Position numbers and translations under genes: made by a program
The notes under the pieces: generated by a model
Told to the model about the DNA's origin: nothing
Database searches by the model: none
What the model saw: only the letters and a program-made list of their open reading frames with translations
Shown here: piece after piece, positions 43,882 through 53,732 of the stretch
Position numbering within the stretch: the stretch's first letter is position 1
Layout of the letters: each line of letters begins with the position of its first letter
NCBI RefSeq assembly: GCF_044383835.1
Contig: NZ_JBISEP010000015.1
Span: 1-63,382, forward strand
DNA length: 63,382 nucleotides
From: Paraliobacillus sp044383835
GTDB taxonomy: Bacteria > Bacillota > Bacilli > Bacillales > Amphibacillaceae
Reading direction: 5' to 3'

Positions 43882-44844
43882 TTATTCTTGTACTCCTTCT
43901 TTTACTTCGTTTGCCATCTCAGCGACAGAAACTAATCCTCCACCTGAGATGTACCAATAATAAGGGTCAAGATATATAATATTTTCATTGTTAGCTGCGT
44001 TAGTTCCTTGTACAAGGTCGTTAGCTAGCGTTTTTTCAGCTGACGCTTCACCGCCAACGATCATATTACGATCAATGACAAACAAGTAATCAGGATTGGT
44101 TTCTGCAATGTATTCAAAACTTACATTCTGTCCATGCGTGGAAGCTTCAATTTTCTCATCAGCAGGAGTTACACCTAATTCATCATGTACAAAACCAAAA
44201 CGCGATCCTGGGCCATATGAACTAATTCCGCCATCGTTCGTTAGAATTACTAAGCCTTTTCCTTCCGATGCTTCTGTTATTGATTTAACCTCATTAACTG
44301 TGGTCATTACTTCATCTAACTTTTCTGTTGCCTTTTTCTCTGCTTCGAAAATTTCACCTAGTTTTTTTACGTTTGATTTGAATGATGCTAAATAATCTGC
44401 TGTATCTATCCCCATATAAATTGTAGGTGCTAGTTCAGATAACTCTTCGTATACACTTGATTGACGCCCAGAAATAATAATGAGATCCGGTTCCATTACT
44501 GATAATGCTTCAAAATCGGGTTCTTTTACTGAACCTGCGTTCTTGTACGCATCATCGCTATATTTTTTTAAATGTGGTGGCAAGTTACTTTGTGGAACAC
44601 CAGTAACTTTTACACCTAATTCATCTAACGTTTCTAGTGAACCATAATCAAACACAACAACACGTTCAGGATTTACTGGTACAGTAGTTGTTCCTAATTC
44701 ATGTGTTACCTCAATTTCTTTAGCAGCTTCTTCTGTGTCTGCATTTGTTTGGTCATTTGATGCACCACTGCCGTTGTTTGTGCCACAAGCAGCAACAACG
44801 AATAGTAAAGCTATTATCGATAAAAAGAATAGTGTTCTTTTCAT
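43882..44844 (-). CDS. yclQ: siderophore (petrobactin-type) binding lipoprotein
   Basis: A 320-residue periplasmic-binding-like lipoprotein: lipobox FVVAACGTN at residue 20 and the FecB/BtuF fold (TTTVPVNPERVVVFDYGSLETL...). It binds a ferric siderophore at the cell surface for YclNO. The name is by similarity to the petrobactin system YclNOPQ and operon order. It is the last gene of the operon. Confidence 0.85.
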   Translation of the reverse strand: MKRTLFFLSIIALLFVVAACGTNNGSGASNDQTNADTEEAAKEIEVTHELGTTTVPVNPERVVVFDYGSLETLDELGVKVTGVPQSNLPPHLKKYSDDAYKNAGSVKEPDFEALSVMEPDLIIISGRQSSVYEELSELAPTIYMGIDTADYLASFKSNVKKLGEIFEAEKKATEKLDEVMTTVNEVKSITEASEGKGLVILTNDGGISSYGPGSRFGFVHDELGVTPADEKIEASTHGQNVSFEYIAETNPDYLFVIDRNMIVGGEASAEKTLANDLVQGTNAANNENIIYLDPYYWYISGGGLVSVAEMANEVKEGVQE

Positions 44845-44947
44845 GTATACCCTCTCCTCTTAAATATTTTTACCATTTCCACCTTTATTATTTCACCTGT
44901 TAAAAGTATCACGTCTACAGACTAAATAAATGTAGATTTAATAAACA

Positions 44948-45706
44948 CTATTGGAAATACAAACAAATTTTACATTGATCTATATCTTGGATTTTTATAT
45001 CCATATCATATACATCGCGTAGCACTTGATTATTGATCATACTATCTTTTTCCCCTTGATGTATGATTTTACCATCACGTAAAGCGACAATATAATCTGA
45101 ATATACTGAAGCAAAATTCACATCATGAATAACAAGTACGACTGTTTTTCCTAGGTCATCAACTAAACGACGCAACACTTTCATAATTTGAACGGAATGT
45201 TTCATATCTAGATTATTTAATGGTTCATCTAGCAAAATATATTCCGTATCTTGAGCAATAATCATTGCAATAAAAGCACGTTGCTTTTGTCCACCACTTA
45301 GTTGATCCAAATATTTATCTTGCATTGATTCTAATTCCATATACTTTATCGCTTCAGCCACTTTCTCTTTATCTTTCTTTTTCAATCTCCCTTGAGAGTA
45401 TGGGAAACGACCAAAGTTAACTAGTTCCTTTACAGTTAAACGAATATTTAAATGATTAGATTGTTTCAATATTGCTATTTTCTTCGCTAGCGAATTACTT
45501 TTCACTTGTGATATCTCATCATCATCAATGCGTATTTCCCCAGCATCTTTTGTAATTAATCGACTAATAAGCGATAAAAGTGTACTTTTACCAGCGCCAT
45601 TTGGTCCGATAAAGGAAGTGATTTTTCCTTTAGGAATAGAAACGGAGACATTGTCTATTACTGCATGATCATTATATTTTTTGGTGATTTCATGTACTGT
45701 TACCAT
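44948..45706 (-). CDS. yclP: siderophore ABC transporter ATP-binding protein
   Basis: A 252-residue ABC ATPase with Walker A GPNGAGKST, signature LSGGQKQRAF and Walker B ILLDEPLNNLD. It overlaps the end of yclO by 7 bp. Energises iron-siderophore uptake. Confidence 0.9.
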   Translation of the reverse strand: MVTVHEITKKYNDHAVIDNVSVSIPKGKITSFIGPNGAGKSTLLSLISRLITKDAGEIRIDDDEISQVKSNSLAKKIAILKQSNHLNIRLTVKELVNFGRFPYSQGRLKKKDKEKVAEAIKYMELESMQDKYLDQLSGGQKQRAFIAMIIAQDTEYILLDEPLNNLDMKHSVQIMKVLRRLVDDLGKTVVLVIHDVNFASVYSDYIVALRDGKIIHQGEKDSMINNQVLRDVYDMDIKIQDIDQCKICLYFQ

Positions 45707-46647
45707 GCTTTATTCTCCTTTAAAATCAAATATAAGAAATATACGCCGCCTATAAAATTAATAATGACACTTATCGTTGTGTCAAAAGTAAAAAGTCGTT
45801 CTAAAATTAATTGCCCACCAACAAGTGCGATGATACTAACCAATGCAGATCCTATCAATAAATACGTATGTCTATATGTTTTCAGGAATTCATATGTCAC
45901 ATTTGCAACTAACAATCCAAGAAATAGAATAGGGCCGACTAACGCTGTTGCAACTGAAATCCAAATCGCAATGACAATAAGTAATCGTTTCACCATATAT
46001 TCATAGCTAACCCCTAAATTTATTGCGTGAGACTTCCCTAATGACATAACATCTAGGTAAGGGAGAAAACGCATAAAATAAATGAAAGTAAGTGCAATAA
46101 TTACAATGGCAAATGGAATAATATCCGTATTCATATTGTTGAAGCTAGCAAACATTTTATTTTGTACAATTAAAAACTCATTTGGATCAATTAAAACTTG
46201 CATAAATGAGGATAAACTACTAAAAAATGTTCCAAATACTAAACCAACTAATAATAGAAAATATACATTTTGATGTTTCTTAAACAGTAAATGGTATAGA
46301 AAAAAAGCAAAAACAATCATAATTGCAATTGATACTAAAAAATTGATAGTAGGGTTGACGCTAACGATACTTGTTGAACCAAAAATAAAAATTAGAAACG
46401 TTTGTAATAATACATATAACGAGTCTAAACCAATCACACTAGGTGTTAAAATACGATTATTCGTAATCGTTTGAAATACGACGGTAGCAATAGCAATCAC
46501 TACTCCGGTAATTATCATTGCTATTACTTTACTTATTCTTCTAGGAAGAATATAATCCCAATTACCTGGAATATTTGTAAATAGAAAAATTGCTATAAAG
46601 ATGCTGGTGATAACAGCTAATAGAATAATTTTTGTATTAAGACGCAT
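45700..46647 (-). CDS. yclO: siderophore ABC transporter permease
   Basis: A 315-residue FecCD-type permease with about ten spans. It overlaps yclN by 11 bp and yclP by 7 bp, showing tight translational coupling. The conserved ALVGPILFLGLLVANVTYEF cytoplasmic loop contacts the ATPase. Confidence 0.9.
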   Translation of the reverse strand: MRLNTKIILLAVITSIFIAIFLFTNIPGNWDYILPRRISKVIAMIITGVVIAIATVVFQTITNNRILTPSVIGLDSLYVLLQTFLIFIFGSTSIVSVNPTINFLVSIAIMIVFAFFLYHLLFKKHQNVYFLLLVGLVFGTFFSSLSSFMQVLIDPNEFLIVQNKMFASFNNMNTDIIPFAIVIIALTFIYFMRFLPYLDVMSLGKSHAINLGVSYEYMVKRLLIVIAIWISVATALVGPILFLGLLVANVTYEFLKTYRHTYLLIGSALVSIIALVGGQLILERLFTFDTTISVIINFIGGVYFLYLILKENKAW

Positions 46648-47590
46648 TGTTTGATCTCCTCAAAATCAAGTATAGAAAGATCCCACTACCTACAACACCA
46701 ACTGTTACACCAATAGCAATTTCATATGGAAAAATAATCAATCTACCAACTATGTCACAAGCTAATACAAATATACTTCCTAACAATGCTGTATGAGGCA
46801 AACTGTTCTTCAAATTATCTCCTCGATAGATAGAAACAATATTAGGAATAATTAGCCCTAAAAAAGGTATCATTCCAACGGTTAAAATAACTACAGATGT
46901 CATAATAGCTACAATGATCAATCCTATATGCACGACTTGTTTATGATTTAATCCTAAATTTTTAGAGAAATCTTCTCCCATACCAGCAATGGTAAACTTA
47001 TTGGCATATAAGTAAGCGATGATCAGCAATGGTAAACTAACATAAAGCATTTCATACCTACCTTGAAGTATTAGTGCGAAGTTACCTTGTAACCAAGAGG
47101 ACATGTTTTGAATTAAATCGTTTTTATAGGCAAAAAAAGTTGTTATCGAACTAATAATATTACCAAACATTAAACCAACTAATGGTATAAAAATAGGATC
47201 TTTAAACTTTACTTTCTCAAGTATTTTCATAAAAAGAAGTGTTCCTATTAATGCAAAAACGAAAGCTACAGCCATTTTTTGAATCGGACCTGCGGCAGGA
47301 AATAGAAGCATTGCAATTAATATACCAAAGCGAGCGGAATCCATCGTCCCTGCCGTAGTTGGAGAAACAAACTTATTCCTGCTCAATTGTTGCATAATAA
47401 GCCCACCGATACTCATTGTTATACCAGCGATAATAATGCTTATTAATCTTGGTACTCGACTAATCCATAGGATATGAACTTGCTCCTCTGAGAGGTGAAG
47501 CATATCTGTGAATGAAAGCGAAGATACTCCAATAAAAAGAGAAAGCACACTTAACAAAAGTAGTATGATGATTAAATAGCGTTTTTTCAT
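46637..47590 (-). CDS. yclN: siderophore ABC transporter permease
   Basis: A 317-residue FecCD-type permease partner of yclO, with a signal-anchor start, about ten spans and GMIPFLGLIIPNIVSIY loop. First gene of the operon behind the Fur-box promoter. Confidence 0.9.
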   Translation of the reverse strand: MKKRYLIIILLLLSVLSLFIGVSSLSFTDMLHLSEEQVHILWISRVPRLISIIIAGITMSIGGLIMQQLSRNKFVSPTTAGTMDSARFGILIAMLLFPAAGPIQKMAVAFVFALIGTLLFMKILEKVKFKDPIFIPLVGLMFGNIISSITTFFAYKNDLIQNMSSWLQGNFALILQGRYEMLYVSLPLLIIAYLYANKFTIAGMGEDFSKNLGLNHKQVVHIGLIIVAIMTSVVILTVGMIPFLGLIIPNIVSIYRGDNLKNSLPHTALLGSIFVLACDIVGRLIIFPYEIAIGVTVGVVGSGIFLYLILRRSNNAS

Positions 47591-47619
47591 AGTAAAATCC
47601 TTTATCTATTACATAACAT

Positions 47620-47665
47620 TGATATTCATTATCGATTATCTTATCACGTTATATGAAACTGTCAA
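47620..47665 (-). promoter_or_regulatory. promoter and Fur box of yclNOPQ
   Basis: On the minus strand TTGACA (47665-47660), 16 bp, TAAGAT (47643-47638). Immediately downstream, TGATATTCATTATCG (47,620-47,634) is a 13/15 match to the Fur 7-1-7 site. Iron should therefore repress the operon. Confidence 0.72.
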
Positions 47666-47809
47666 TATTATTTTAAGTATTTTATAAACTAATTTGTTGT
47701 TAATCTTGATTTAAAACGGTGTGGTAGTAGTGCTTGCCAACTTTATTTATGTTATGATTTGATGTAAGAATCAATTTGTTTAATTTTTTACTATAAAGGA
47801 GCTTAACGT

Positions 47810-48235
47810 ATGAATGAATTTCAGTTATATATGAAAGAAATGAGTCAACCAATGCGAGATGAATTGACTAATGCTGGCTTTAAGGAGTTAACAACTCCAG
47901 AAGATGTAGAAGCTTTTATGACTAATATAGAAGGAACATCCTTAGTTGTAGTGAACTCCGTATGTGGATGTGCTGCTGGCTTAGCTAGACCAGCTGTGCT
48001 AACTGCATTAAAAGAGGGGATCAAACCTGATCACCTTGTTACCGTATTCGCTGGACAAGATCGTGAAGCTACAGACAAGATGCGTGAATACTTTGTAGAT
48101 ATTGAACCATCCTCTCCTTCTATTGCTATTTTATCAGGAAATCAAGTAGCTCACTTCATTCCTCGTGAAGAAATTGAAGGAAATGAATTAGAAGCAATTA
48201 AAGAAAATGTAATAAAAGGATTTCAAACAATATAA
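47810..48235 (+). CDS. bacilliredoxin (BrxA/BrxB family)
   Basis: A 141-residue thioredoxin-fold protein with the CGC motif VNSVCGCAAGLARPA. Bacilliredoxins remove bacillithiol from mixed disulfides, so this suggests a bacillithiol-making Bacillaceae. AAAGGAGC precedes the ATG. Monocistronic with a terminator just downstream. Confidence 0.94.
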   Translation: MNEFQLYMKEMSQPMRDELTNAGFKELTTPEDVEAFMTNIEGTSLVVVNSVCGCAAGLARPAVLTALKEGIKPDHLVTVFAGQDREATDKMREYFVDIEPSSPSIAILSGNQVAHFIPREEIEGNELEAIKENVIKGFQTI

Positions 48236-48280
48236 AATAAGTGAACAACTTATAGCAATGTAAGTTTAAACACAAGTAAA

Positions 48281-48318
48281 AAAAGAGGTTCAAATCTCCA
48301 ATGATTTGAACCTCTTTT
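48281..48318. terminator. bidirectional terminator between bacilliredoxin and the NlpC gene
   Basis: AAAAGAGGTTCAAATC pairs perfectly with GATTTGAACCTCTTTT around a 6-base loop. It serves both convergent genes. Confidence 0.9.
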
Positions 48319-48324
48319 GATAAA

Positions 48325-49491
48325 TTAATTAATCACACGACGAACATGTCCATTAAATGTGTTTGCCCAGTATCCACTACCCATGTTAGCAATTGCAACA
48401 CCAGTAGAGTTTTGGGAACCAATAAATTTATTACCACCTACATAAATACCAACATGTCCATTTGTTTTATACGTATTGAAGAACACTAAATCGCCTGGTT
48501 TCATTTGACTTGGTGAAATCTTCTTTCCAACACCACTTAGAGCGCTCGTGCTTGCTGGTATATTTACACCACCTTGCCTGAATGCCCATGATACATATCC
48601 TGAACAGTCAAATAAACCTCTGGAAATATCAGATGATGTACGTCCACCACCGAATTTGTATGTAGAATTACCAATATATTTATATCCCACGGAAATAATT
48701 GAGCTTGCATTTCCGCTTACAGGCTGTACTTGAGAGCTGTGCTTTTCGATATTCTTTTGATTATTAGAGTTAACGATAGCTTGTGCATTTTCTCCCACTT
48801 GTCTTAATTCATTTGCTTCAAGTTCCAATTGATTAATCATTGCTTTACTATCAGCTTCTTTTGTTTCTAATTCTTCTTTCTTTTCTTCGTTTTGTTGCTT
48901 CTGTCCAAGCGTTTCCTCTTGCATTACTTCAAGCTCTGCTTGCATATCTGTTAATTCGTTTAATTTCTCTTCTAACTCAGTCTTTTGCTTTTCTACTTTT
49001 TTCATATCTGCTTCATAAGTCTCAATTATCGTTTTGTCAGCACTTGTAATTTTAGATACAATGGCGAAACGATCAATAAAATCACTAAAGCTAGTAGAAC
49101 CAAATAACACATCCAAATATTGTATAGAACCACCATTTTTTTGTAATGCTGAAGCTCGTTGTTTTAGAATTTCAGCACGTTTTTCTATATTTTTTTCTAA
49201 ATCTGCTATACCTGCTTCAAGTTCTTCCATTTCTTCTTCTTTTTTCTCAATTTGCAATTCTGTTTCTTTTATTTTTTCTTTATTGGCATTAATAGCCTCA
49301 TCCGCACGTTCAATGTCTTCATTTAGTTCTATTAATTCTGCTTGAATTGATTCTAACTCTTGTCTTTTTTCTTTTAATTCCTCTTGTGTGTCTGCATATG
49401 TCACATCGTTATTCAATGGAGCAGCAACCATTAATCCAAATATAATTGTTATGCCAGCTAATACTTTTTTACTATTCACTCGCTTCCACAC
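48325..49491 (-). CDS. secreted NlpC/P60 peptidoglycan endopeptidase with coiled coil
   Basis: A 388-residue secreted hydrolase: signal peptide, a long coiled-coil region (about 33-255, rich in Glu/Lys/Gln heptads), then the NlpC/P60 domain (about 270-388) with catalytic Cys in FDCSGYVSWAF and His in GHVGIYVGG. The architecture resembles CwlO/PcsB, DL-endopeptidases needed for cell elongation. It ends close to the shared terminator. Confidence 0.9.
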   Translation of the reverse strand: MWKRVNSKKVLAGITIIFGLMVAAPLNNDVTYADTQEELKEKRQELESIQAELIELNEDIERADEAINANKEKIKETELQIEKKEEEMEELEAGIADLEKNIEKRAEILKQRASALQKNGGSIQYLDVLFGSTSFSDFIDRFAIVSKITSADKTIIETYEADMKKVEKQKTELEEKLNELTDMQAELEVMQEETLGQKQQNEEKKEELETKEADSKAMINQLELEANELRQVGENAQAIVNSNNQKNIEKHSSQVQPVSGNASSIISVGYKYIGNSTYKFGGGRTSSDISRGLFDCSGYVSWAFRQGGVNIPASTSALSGVGKKISPSQMKPGDLVFFNTYKTNGHVGIYVGGNKFIGSQNSTGVAIANMGSGYWANTFNGHVRRVIN

Positions 49492-49759
49492 TCGCTTTCT
49501 ATGTATATAATGATCTATTTTTATATATTATGTTTAAATATTATTGAAATTGGTTATATCTTAATAGAGAAACTATAGGAAAAAAAGCACCCTATATTTT
49601 TACCAGCAATGACAGTATAACATCCTCAGATAACAAACATGTAATATGAATGTTACAATTATATTTCAATCTTGAAAATCATGCATCCGTTTTCATGGAT
49701 TTTTGTAATCTATTAGAAATATTAAGTTTAATAACCTAATATTGTATAATATTATTAAT

Positions 49760-49797
49760 AAAGACAAGTGAACAGAATAAACTGTTCACTTGTCTTT
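49760..49797 (-). terminator. terminator containing the aroD stop codon
   Basis: AAGACAAGTGAACAG pairs perfectly with CTGTTCACTTGTCTT around AATAAA. The aroD TGA (49,786-49,788) lies inside the stem. Confidence 0.85.
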
Positions 49798-50556
49798 ATT
49801 TAATGAAAAAATGTCTACTATTTGTTTCAATTCCTCTATATTAACCTGACCAGGAGCAGATGACTCGGTAATAGAAGCAAATGTCACGGAAGAACCAAAT
49901 ATTTCTCCTGTCGCTCTTGTTAGCATACCTAGCTGAGCCATAGCCATCGTAATAATTGGAACTTGTGCATACTTTTCTTTCATTGTATAGGTAGCATCCA
50001 ATAGTACTAATACATCGGCTGGCGTTTTTGGCATCACTGCAATTTTAGCAATATCTGCTCCTGTCTCTTGAGCTAATGTTAATCGATTAATGATTTCCTG
50101 CTTTGTAGGAGTTTGTTGAAAATCATGATTTGACAAAATAACTGCGATATTATTTTGCTTTGCATGATCGATAAGCTCATCACGAATAGAATCAGGTAGA
50201 AATAATTCAATATCAATTAAATCAATATAATTAGTCTTTATTACAGCTTGATATAATGCTTTATATGTACTAAGATCAAGAGGCTTGTTTCCACCTTCAT
50301 GTTCTGTTCGAAACGTGAAAATAATAGGAATGTTTTCTATTTTGTTTTTTATTTGTTTTAACATTTCAATAACTTCCAAAATACTTGTTACTTGGTTAAA
50401 GAAATCAACTCGCCATTCTACTAAATCAACTTCATACGCTTTGATTGCTTCCACTGCTATATTTATTTCTTCAAGTGTGCTACCAACAATAGGCACACAT
50501 ATCTTCGGTTTTCCTTGACCGATGATAACGTCCTTTACTCGAATTATTTTTTGCAC
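49786..50556 (-). CDS. aroD: type I 3-dehydroquinate dehydratase
   Basis: A 256-residue class I dehydroquinase of the shikimate pathway, making 3-dehydroshikimate through a Schiff base. Visible residues: VEWRVDFF, NHDFQQTP with the catalytic His, and IAKIAVMP with the Schiff-base Lys. It stands alone here. Its 3' coding part is duplicated as a fragment at about 53,370. Confidence 0.95.
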   Translation of the reverse strand: MQKIIRVKDVIIGQGKPKICVPIVGSTLEEINIAVEAIKAYEVDLVEWRVDFFNQVTSILEVIEMLKQIKNKIENIPIIFTFRTEHEGGNKPLDLSTYKALYQAVIKTNYIDLIDIELFLPDSIRDELIDHAKQNNIAVILSNHDFQQTPTKQEIINRLTLAQETGADIAKIAVMPKTPADVLVLLDATYTMKEKYAQVPIITMAMAQLGMLTRATGEIFGSSVTFASITESSAPGQVNIEELKQIVDIFSLNKDK

Positions 50557-51313
50557 GTCATCCCAACCCTTTGTTTAAAAATTCTGTCATTATTATAGCA
50601 TTGATTCTTTGTAGATGACATATTGTTTGTATAAGTAAATTGCTTAAATAAAATAAAAATCCACCATAAAATTATCAGGTAATATTTTTCGGCTGAAGCT
50701 GGAGAATCAAGTGGAAATGTAGAAACTAAAAAAAAGCTAAAAACGAAATAAAATATCGTATTTTTACGCTCCAGAATTTTTAACGATTCACCATATAATA
50801 CAATTAATAGCGGTTTATTTTTTCTTAAAAAAACAGATCACTTATAAAGAAGATACATAAGCCTACTATTAAAATGTAAAAGGATGACCCTAAAATACCA
50901 CTATTAAATAGTACATACACAGAGTGAATAAAAGTGCTAAAAAATAAAATATTAATGTAGTTTCCGCAGACTGCTTAGTTGTTCTTTTTTCTTCACTAGT
51001 CATTCTTCTAAAAAAATCATTTTTCTTCTCCTAACTAATAAAGCGATGTAACAAAATGATAATTTATCCCAAAATTACCTTTAGTCTATTGTAAAAGAAT
51101 TTAAGTTTAAATTCCAACTAAATTTTCAACAGATTACTTAGAGAATACTTGCCTAAATTCATAACTAGATAAAAGATGTAACTTAGCGTACATACCAAAT
51201 AGACACTAACAAAAAGTAGATTATTTTATCTGTTTCTTTACTAATCTATCACCAATTCGGAAGACTTTTAAATAAACAAGGATTTTTACTAGTATTTTCT
51301 AAAAACATTCACC
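50557..51313. other. AT-rich gap with one short membrane-peptide frame
   Basis: About 750 bp without a supported gene. A minus-strand frame at 50,890-51,003 encodes 37 residues, MTSEEKRTTKQSAETT then a hydrophobic span (LIFYFLALLFTLCMYYLIVVF); an upstream GGAGAAG site is out of frame by one base, suggesting a frameshifted small membrane protein. Other frames are short. Confidence 0.5.
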
Positions 51314-51346
51314 AGAAAGCACCAACTTAATTAGCAGGTGCTTTCT
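51314..51346 (-). terminator. terminator after the lipoprotein nuclease
   Basis: AGAAAGCACC pairs perfectly with GGTGCTTTCT around a 13-base loop, 42 bp past the stop on the minus strand. Confidence 0.75.
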
Positions 51347-51388
51347 ATGTTCTTTAATTGATTTGCTTTGTCTCAAAGTCCTAAAGAC

Positions 51389-52273
51389 TCACTCTCCAAC
51401 GATCCCATCTCCATCATTATCTCGCATATAGGGATATAACCAGTGATCATTTGTTATTGGCATACTGAAACCAGCTTCTTTTGCCTCTTTTATTGTCACC
51501 AGTCCATTACTGTCAGTATCAATGTTAGAAATATCACGGCCTTCTGCGTGGGAGTTTGATGAATTGGAAGGCTCATTCTCGGTTAAACCGAGTAATTCAT
51601 TAACTTGATCAGGATTCACATTATCGAATGTATCAACGATCTCATTCCCTTCTAACGTATAGGTGTACTGATAACTAGAAGGAATTTGTGTGTCTGTATT
51701 CGGGTATGTAATGATTGCCTCAAAGTTAGTCACTCCACCCGCTTTACGGATCGCGTCTTCTAAATAGGCTTGATCACCATGTCGATTCAGTGTACTATCC
51801 TGTGGGGTAATATTATAAGCATTTGACACACCACCGAGAGAGTCCGCAATGATATGTCCTTCATCTAAGACATCACTTTCCACGCCTGGAACCTTTGCCT
51901 CATCAGAATAGTATCTGCCGGACGACAGTACAGGTTCATTATCGTCATCTTGTAAAATAATTTCGTCAGCAATAACACGTATTAGTTGTCCATATTCATT
52001 AGTAAATGCCCAGTATTCGCGATCACCAAAACCAATATCAACGACAACGTTTGGTTCGCGATGACCAGACAAATCACCACCATCAACTTCAATACCTTTG
52101 TATCCCGAAAACCGTTCATTTTTTGATTGATTTGATGCTTCCTCTACTGCTAGTTCATCAACAACCGTAGCGTCAGTTTCTTCATCTGCAGATGCATCTT
52201 GTACGTTGGTACAACCAATCAAAAAGAAGCTGGCTATTAAAATTAAGATTAAATAGTTCATTTTTTTTTTCAT
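51389..52273 (-). CDS. lipoprotein with DNA/RNA non-specific endonuclease domain and calcium-binding tail
   Basis: A 294-residue lipoprotein: lipobox SFFLIGCTN (Cys21), an acidic linker, then a nuclease-like domain (about 60-200) with the D-x-G-H motif DEGHIIADSLGG and an N-x-x-P-Q-x-x-x-x-N segment ITPQDSTLNRHG typical of DNA/RNA non-specific endonucleases. The tail (250-294) has EF-hand-like loops, DTDSNGLVTIKEA and DNDGDGIVGE; the latter resembles an excalibur motif but lacks its cysteine. It probably degrades extracellular nucleic acid in a calcium-dependent way. Confidence 0.75.
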   Translation of the reverse strand: MKKKMNYLILILIASFFLIGCTNVQDASADEETDATVVDELAVEEASNQSKNERFSGYKGIEVDGGDLSGHREPNVVVDIGFGDREYWAFTNEYGQLIRVIADEIILQDDDNEPVLSSGRYYSDEAKVPGVESDVLDEGHIIADSLGGVSNAYNITPQDSTLNRHGDQAYLEDAIRKAGGVTNFEAIITYPNTDTQIPSSYQYTYTLEGNEIVDTFDNVNPDQVNELLGLTENEPSNSSNSHAEGRDISNIDTDSNGLVTIKEAKEAGFSMPITNDHWLYPYMRDNDGDGIVGE

Positions 52274-52597
52274 TTTAAAACTCTCCTATAATAGTTTATA
52301 TTATTCACTTTAAAAATCTTAGCGTGTTAAAACAGGTTAACCTATTTATACCTCCAATTACTTTACGAGCATCAGTATTATTAAATTCACCCTCTTTTTC
52401 TGTCAACTAAATAAATATTATAAACTTTTTAAATCTACTTTTCTGCTAATTTAGCACAATAATTGATCAAACGCTTCATTTAAGTGCTTATTCAGTAAAG
52501 AAAAAAGATATTTATACAGAATAAGTTGAGTTTTTTTAAGAGAATACAAAAAAACAATTGCAGTATTATTTCTCTCACATATGGTAGTTCCTATAAA

Positions 52598-52744
52598 ATG
52601 AAACCAAACAAATTGAATTCAGGTAGTAATCTTATAAATCGTATAATGCTTCCAGAACATGTAGCTGTTTTGAAAGCTGGACAAGAAGCAATGTACGATG
52701 TAGATAAGCCTAGATTAATTAGAAAAAATGCAATTCGTTATTAG
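52598..52744 (+). pseudogene. YolD-like fragment
   Basis: A 48-residue frame (MKPNKLNSGS...) with the YolD-family core NRIMLPEHVAVLKAGQEAM followed by an early stop. YolD-like proteins are normally about 110 residues and often pair with a UmuC-type polymerase, absent here. No ribosome binding site is seen before the ATG. The 320 bp upstream (52,274-52,597) holds nothing recognisable. Confidence 0.5.
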
Positions 52745-52882
52745 TATAGCAATCTAAAAGCATATATACTTTATTAAGAAAAAACGGGTAAATGCAAATA
52801 GAGGATCTTATTATCAAGCCAATTACTCGAAATCAAATCTATATTTTAAATTTGTATATATACTCTTCTAATAACATAAAGA

Positions 52883-52912
52883 AAAAGCTTCACCAAATTT
52901 GGTAGAGCTTTT
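52883..52912. terminator. hairpin after the DUF5412-like pseudogene
   Basis: AAAAGCTTCACCAAA pairs with TTTGGTAGAGCTTTT with two mismatches. On the minus strand TTTTTC follows. Confidence 0.65.
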
Positions 52913-52957
52913 ACATTTAACTAACCTAAATTCAAGATGTTAATTATAAAAATTTTA

Positions 52958-53366
52958 TTAATAATGTAATTCTCTTTGTAAAGGTAGCATTTTGTAATTT
53001 TTAGCATGTCTATAGTCATACTTATCTTCAAAAATATTTAATTCTTCTCTACAAATACGAACCTCCGTTACACTTAACCAAGTAACTTTCGGATCATAAT
53101 CATACCAATTAAAATAGATTGTATCTTCTCCTCCGGTTTCCTTATTAAACAATGATGCTTTAACATTGAGACCGTAGAAACTATCAATATGATAAGTTCT
53201 TATACTATATTTACCACTTGGCCTTTCAATAGAATCATTTAATATACCTTGAGGTAAATTTTTATAGTGATTGTAAAATAAAATACTAAAAATGAAGCAA
53301 GAAGCACCAAAAACAATATTCGTTTTTCTCGGAAATCTTTTTTTCTTTAGATCGAAATTCGCGCAT
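52958..53366 (-). pseudogene. DUF5412-like membrane-anchored protein, frameshifted
   Basis: The open part reads a membrane segment (TNIVFGASCFIFSILFYNHY), then PSGKYSIRTYHIDSF, then TIYFNWYDYDPKVTW and FEDKYDYRHAKN. This SPNGKY...IYWNY...YDWR layout resembles DUF5412 proteins. An ATG at 53366 leads into MREFRSKEK, but one A is missing from an A7 run (about 53,338-53,344) to join it to the membrane segment. A single-base indel is thus enough to restore it; function unknown. Confidence 0.6.
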
Positions 53367-53370
53367 CATT

Positions 53371-53525
53371 TTCTTTTATTGTATAGGTAGACTCAATAGT
53401 ACTAATACATCGACTAGCGTTTTTGGCATCACTGCAATTTTAGCACTATCTGCTCCTGTCTCTTCGGCTAATGTTAAGCAATTAATGATTTCCTTCTTTG
53501 TAGGTCTTTGTTGAAAATCATATAA
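53371..53525 (-). pseudogene. internal aroD fragment, duplicated
   Basis: About 150 bp matches the aroD segment at 49,981-50,131, sharing blocks such as GCATCACTGCAATTTTAGCA and ATCTGCTCCTGTCTCTT, with scattered substitutions. Neither the start nor the end of aroD is included. It abuts the DUF5412-like pseudogene start. It looks like a relic of a recombination or partial duplication. Confidence 0.85.
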
Positions 53526-53732
53526 TATGAATTATTTACTCTAACAAAAGCACGAGTGATCATTTTGACAGACTTATCATTCGACTTCTACTGATCGTTA
53601 TTTATTATATTCCCAATTCTTTATCATCAATAAATTATTGTTTTCCTTTTTTAACCTACTATGCAACTGTGACTGCTTATTTAACTTGATGCTTTACTGC
53701 AACGTCTATGTTTATTATTTATTACTAAATGA

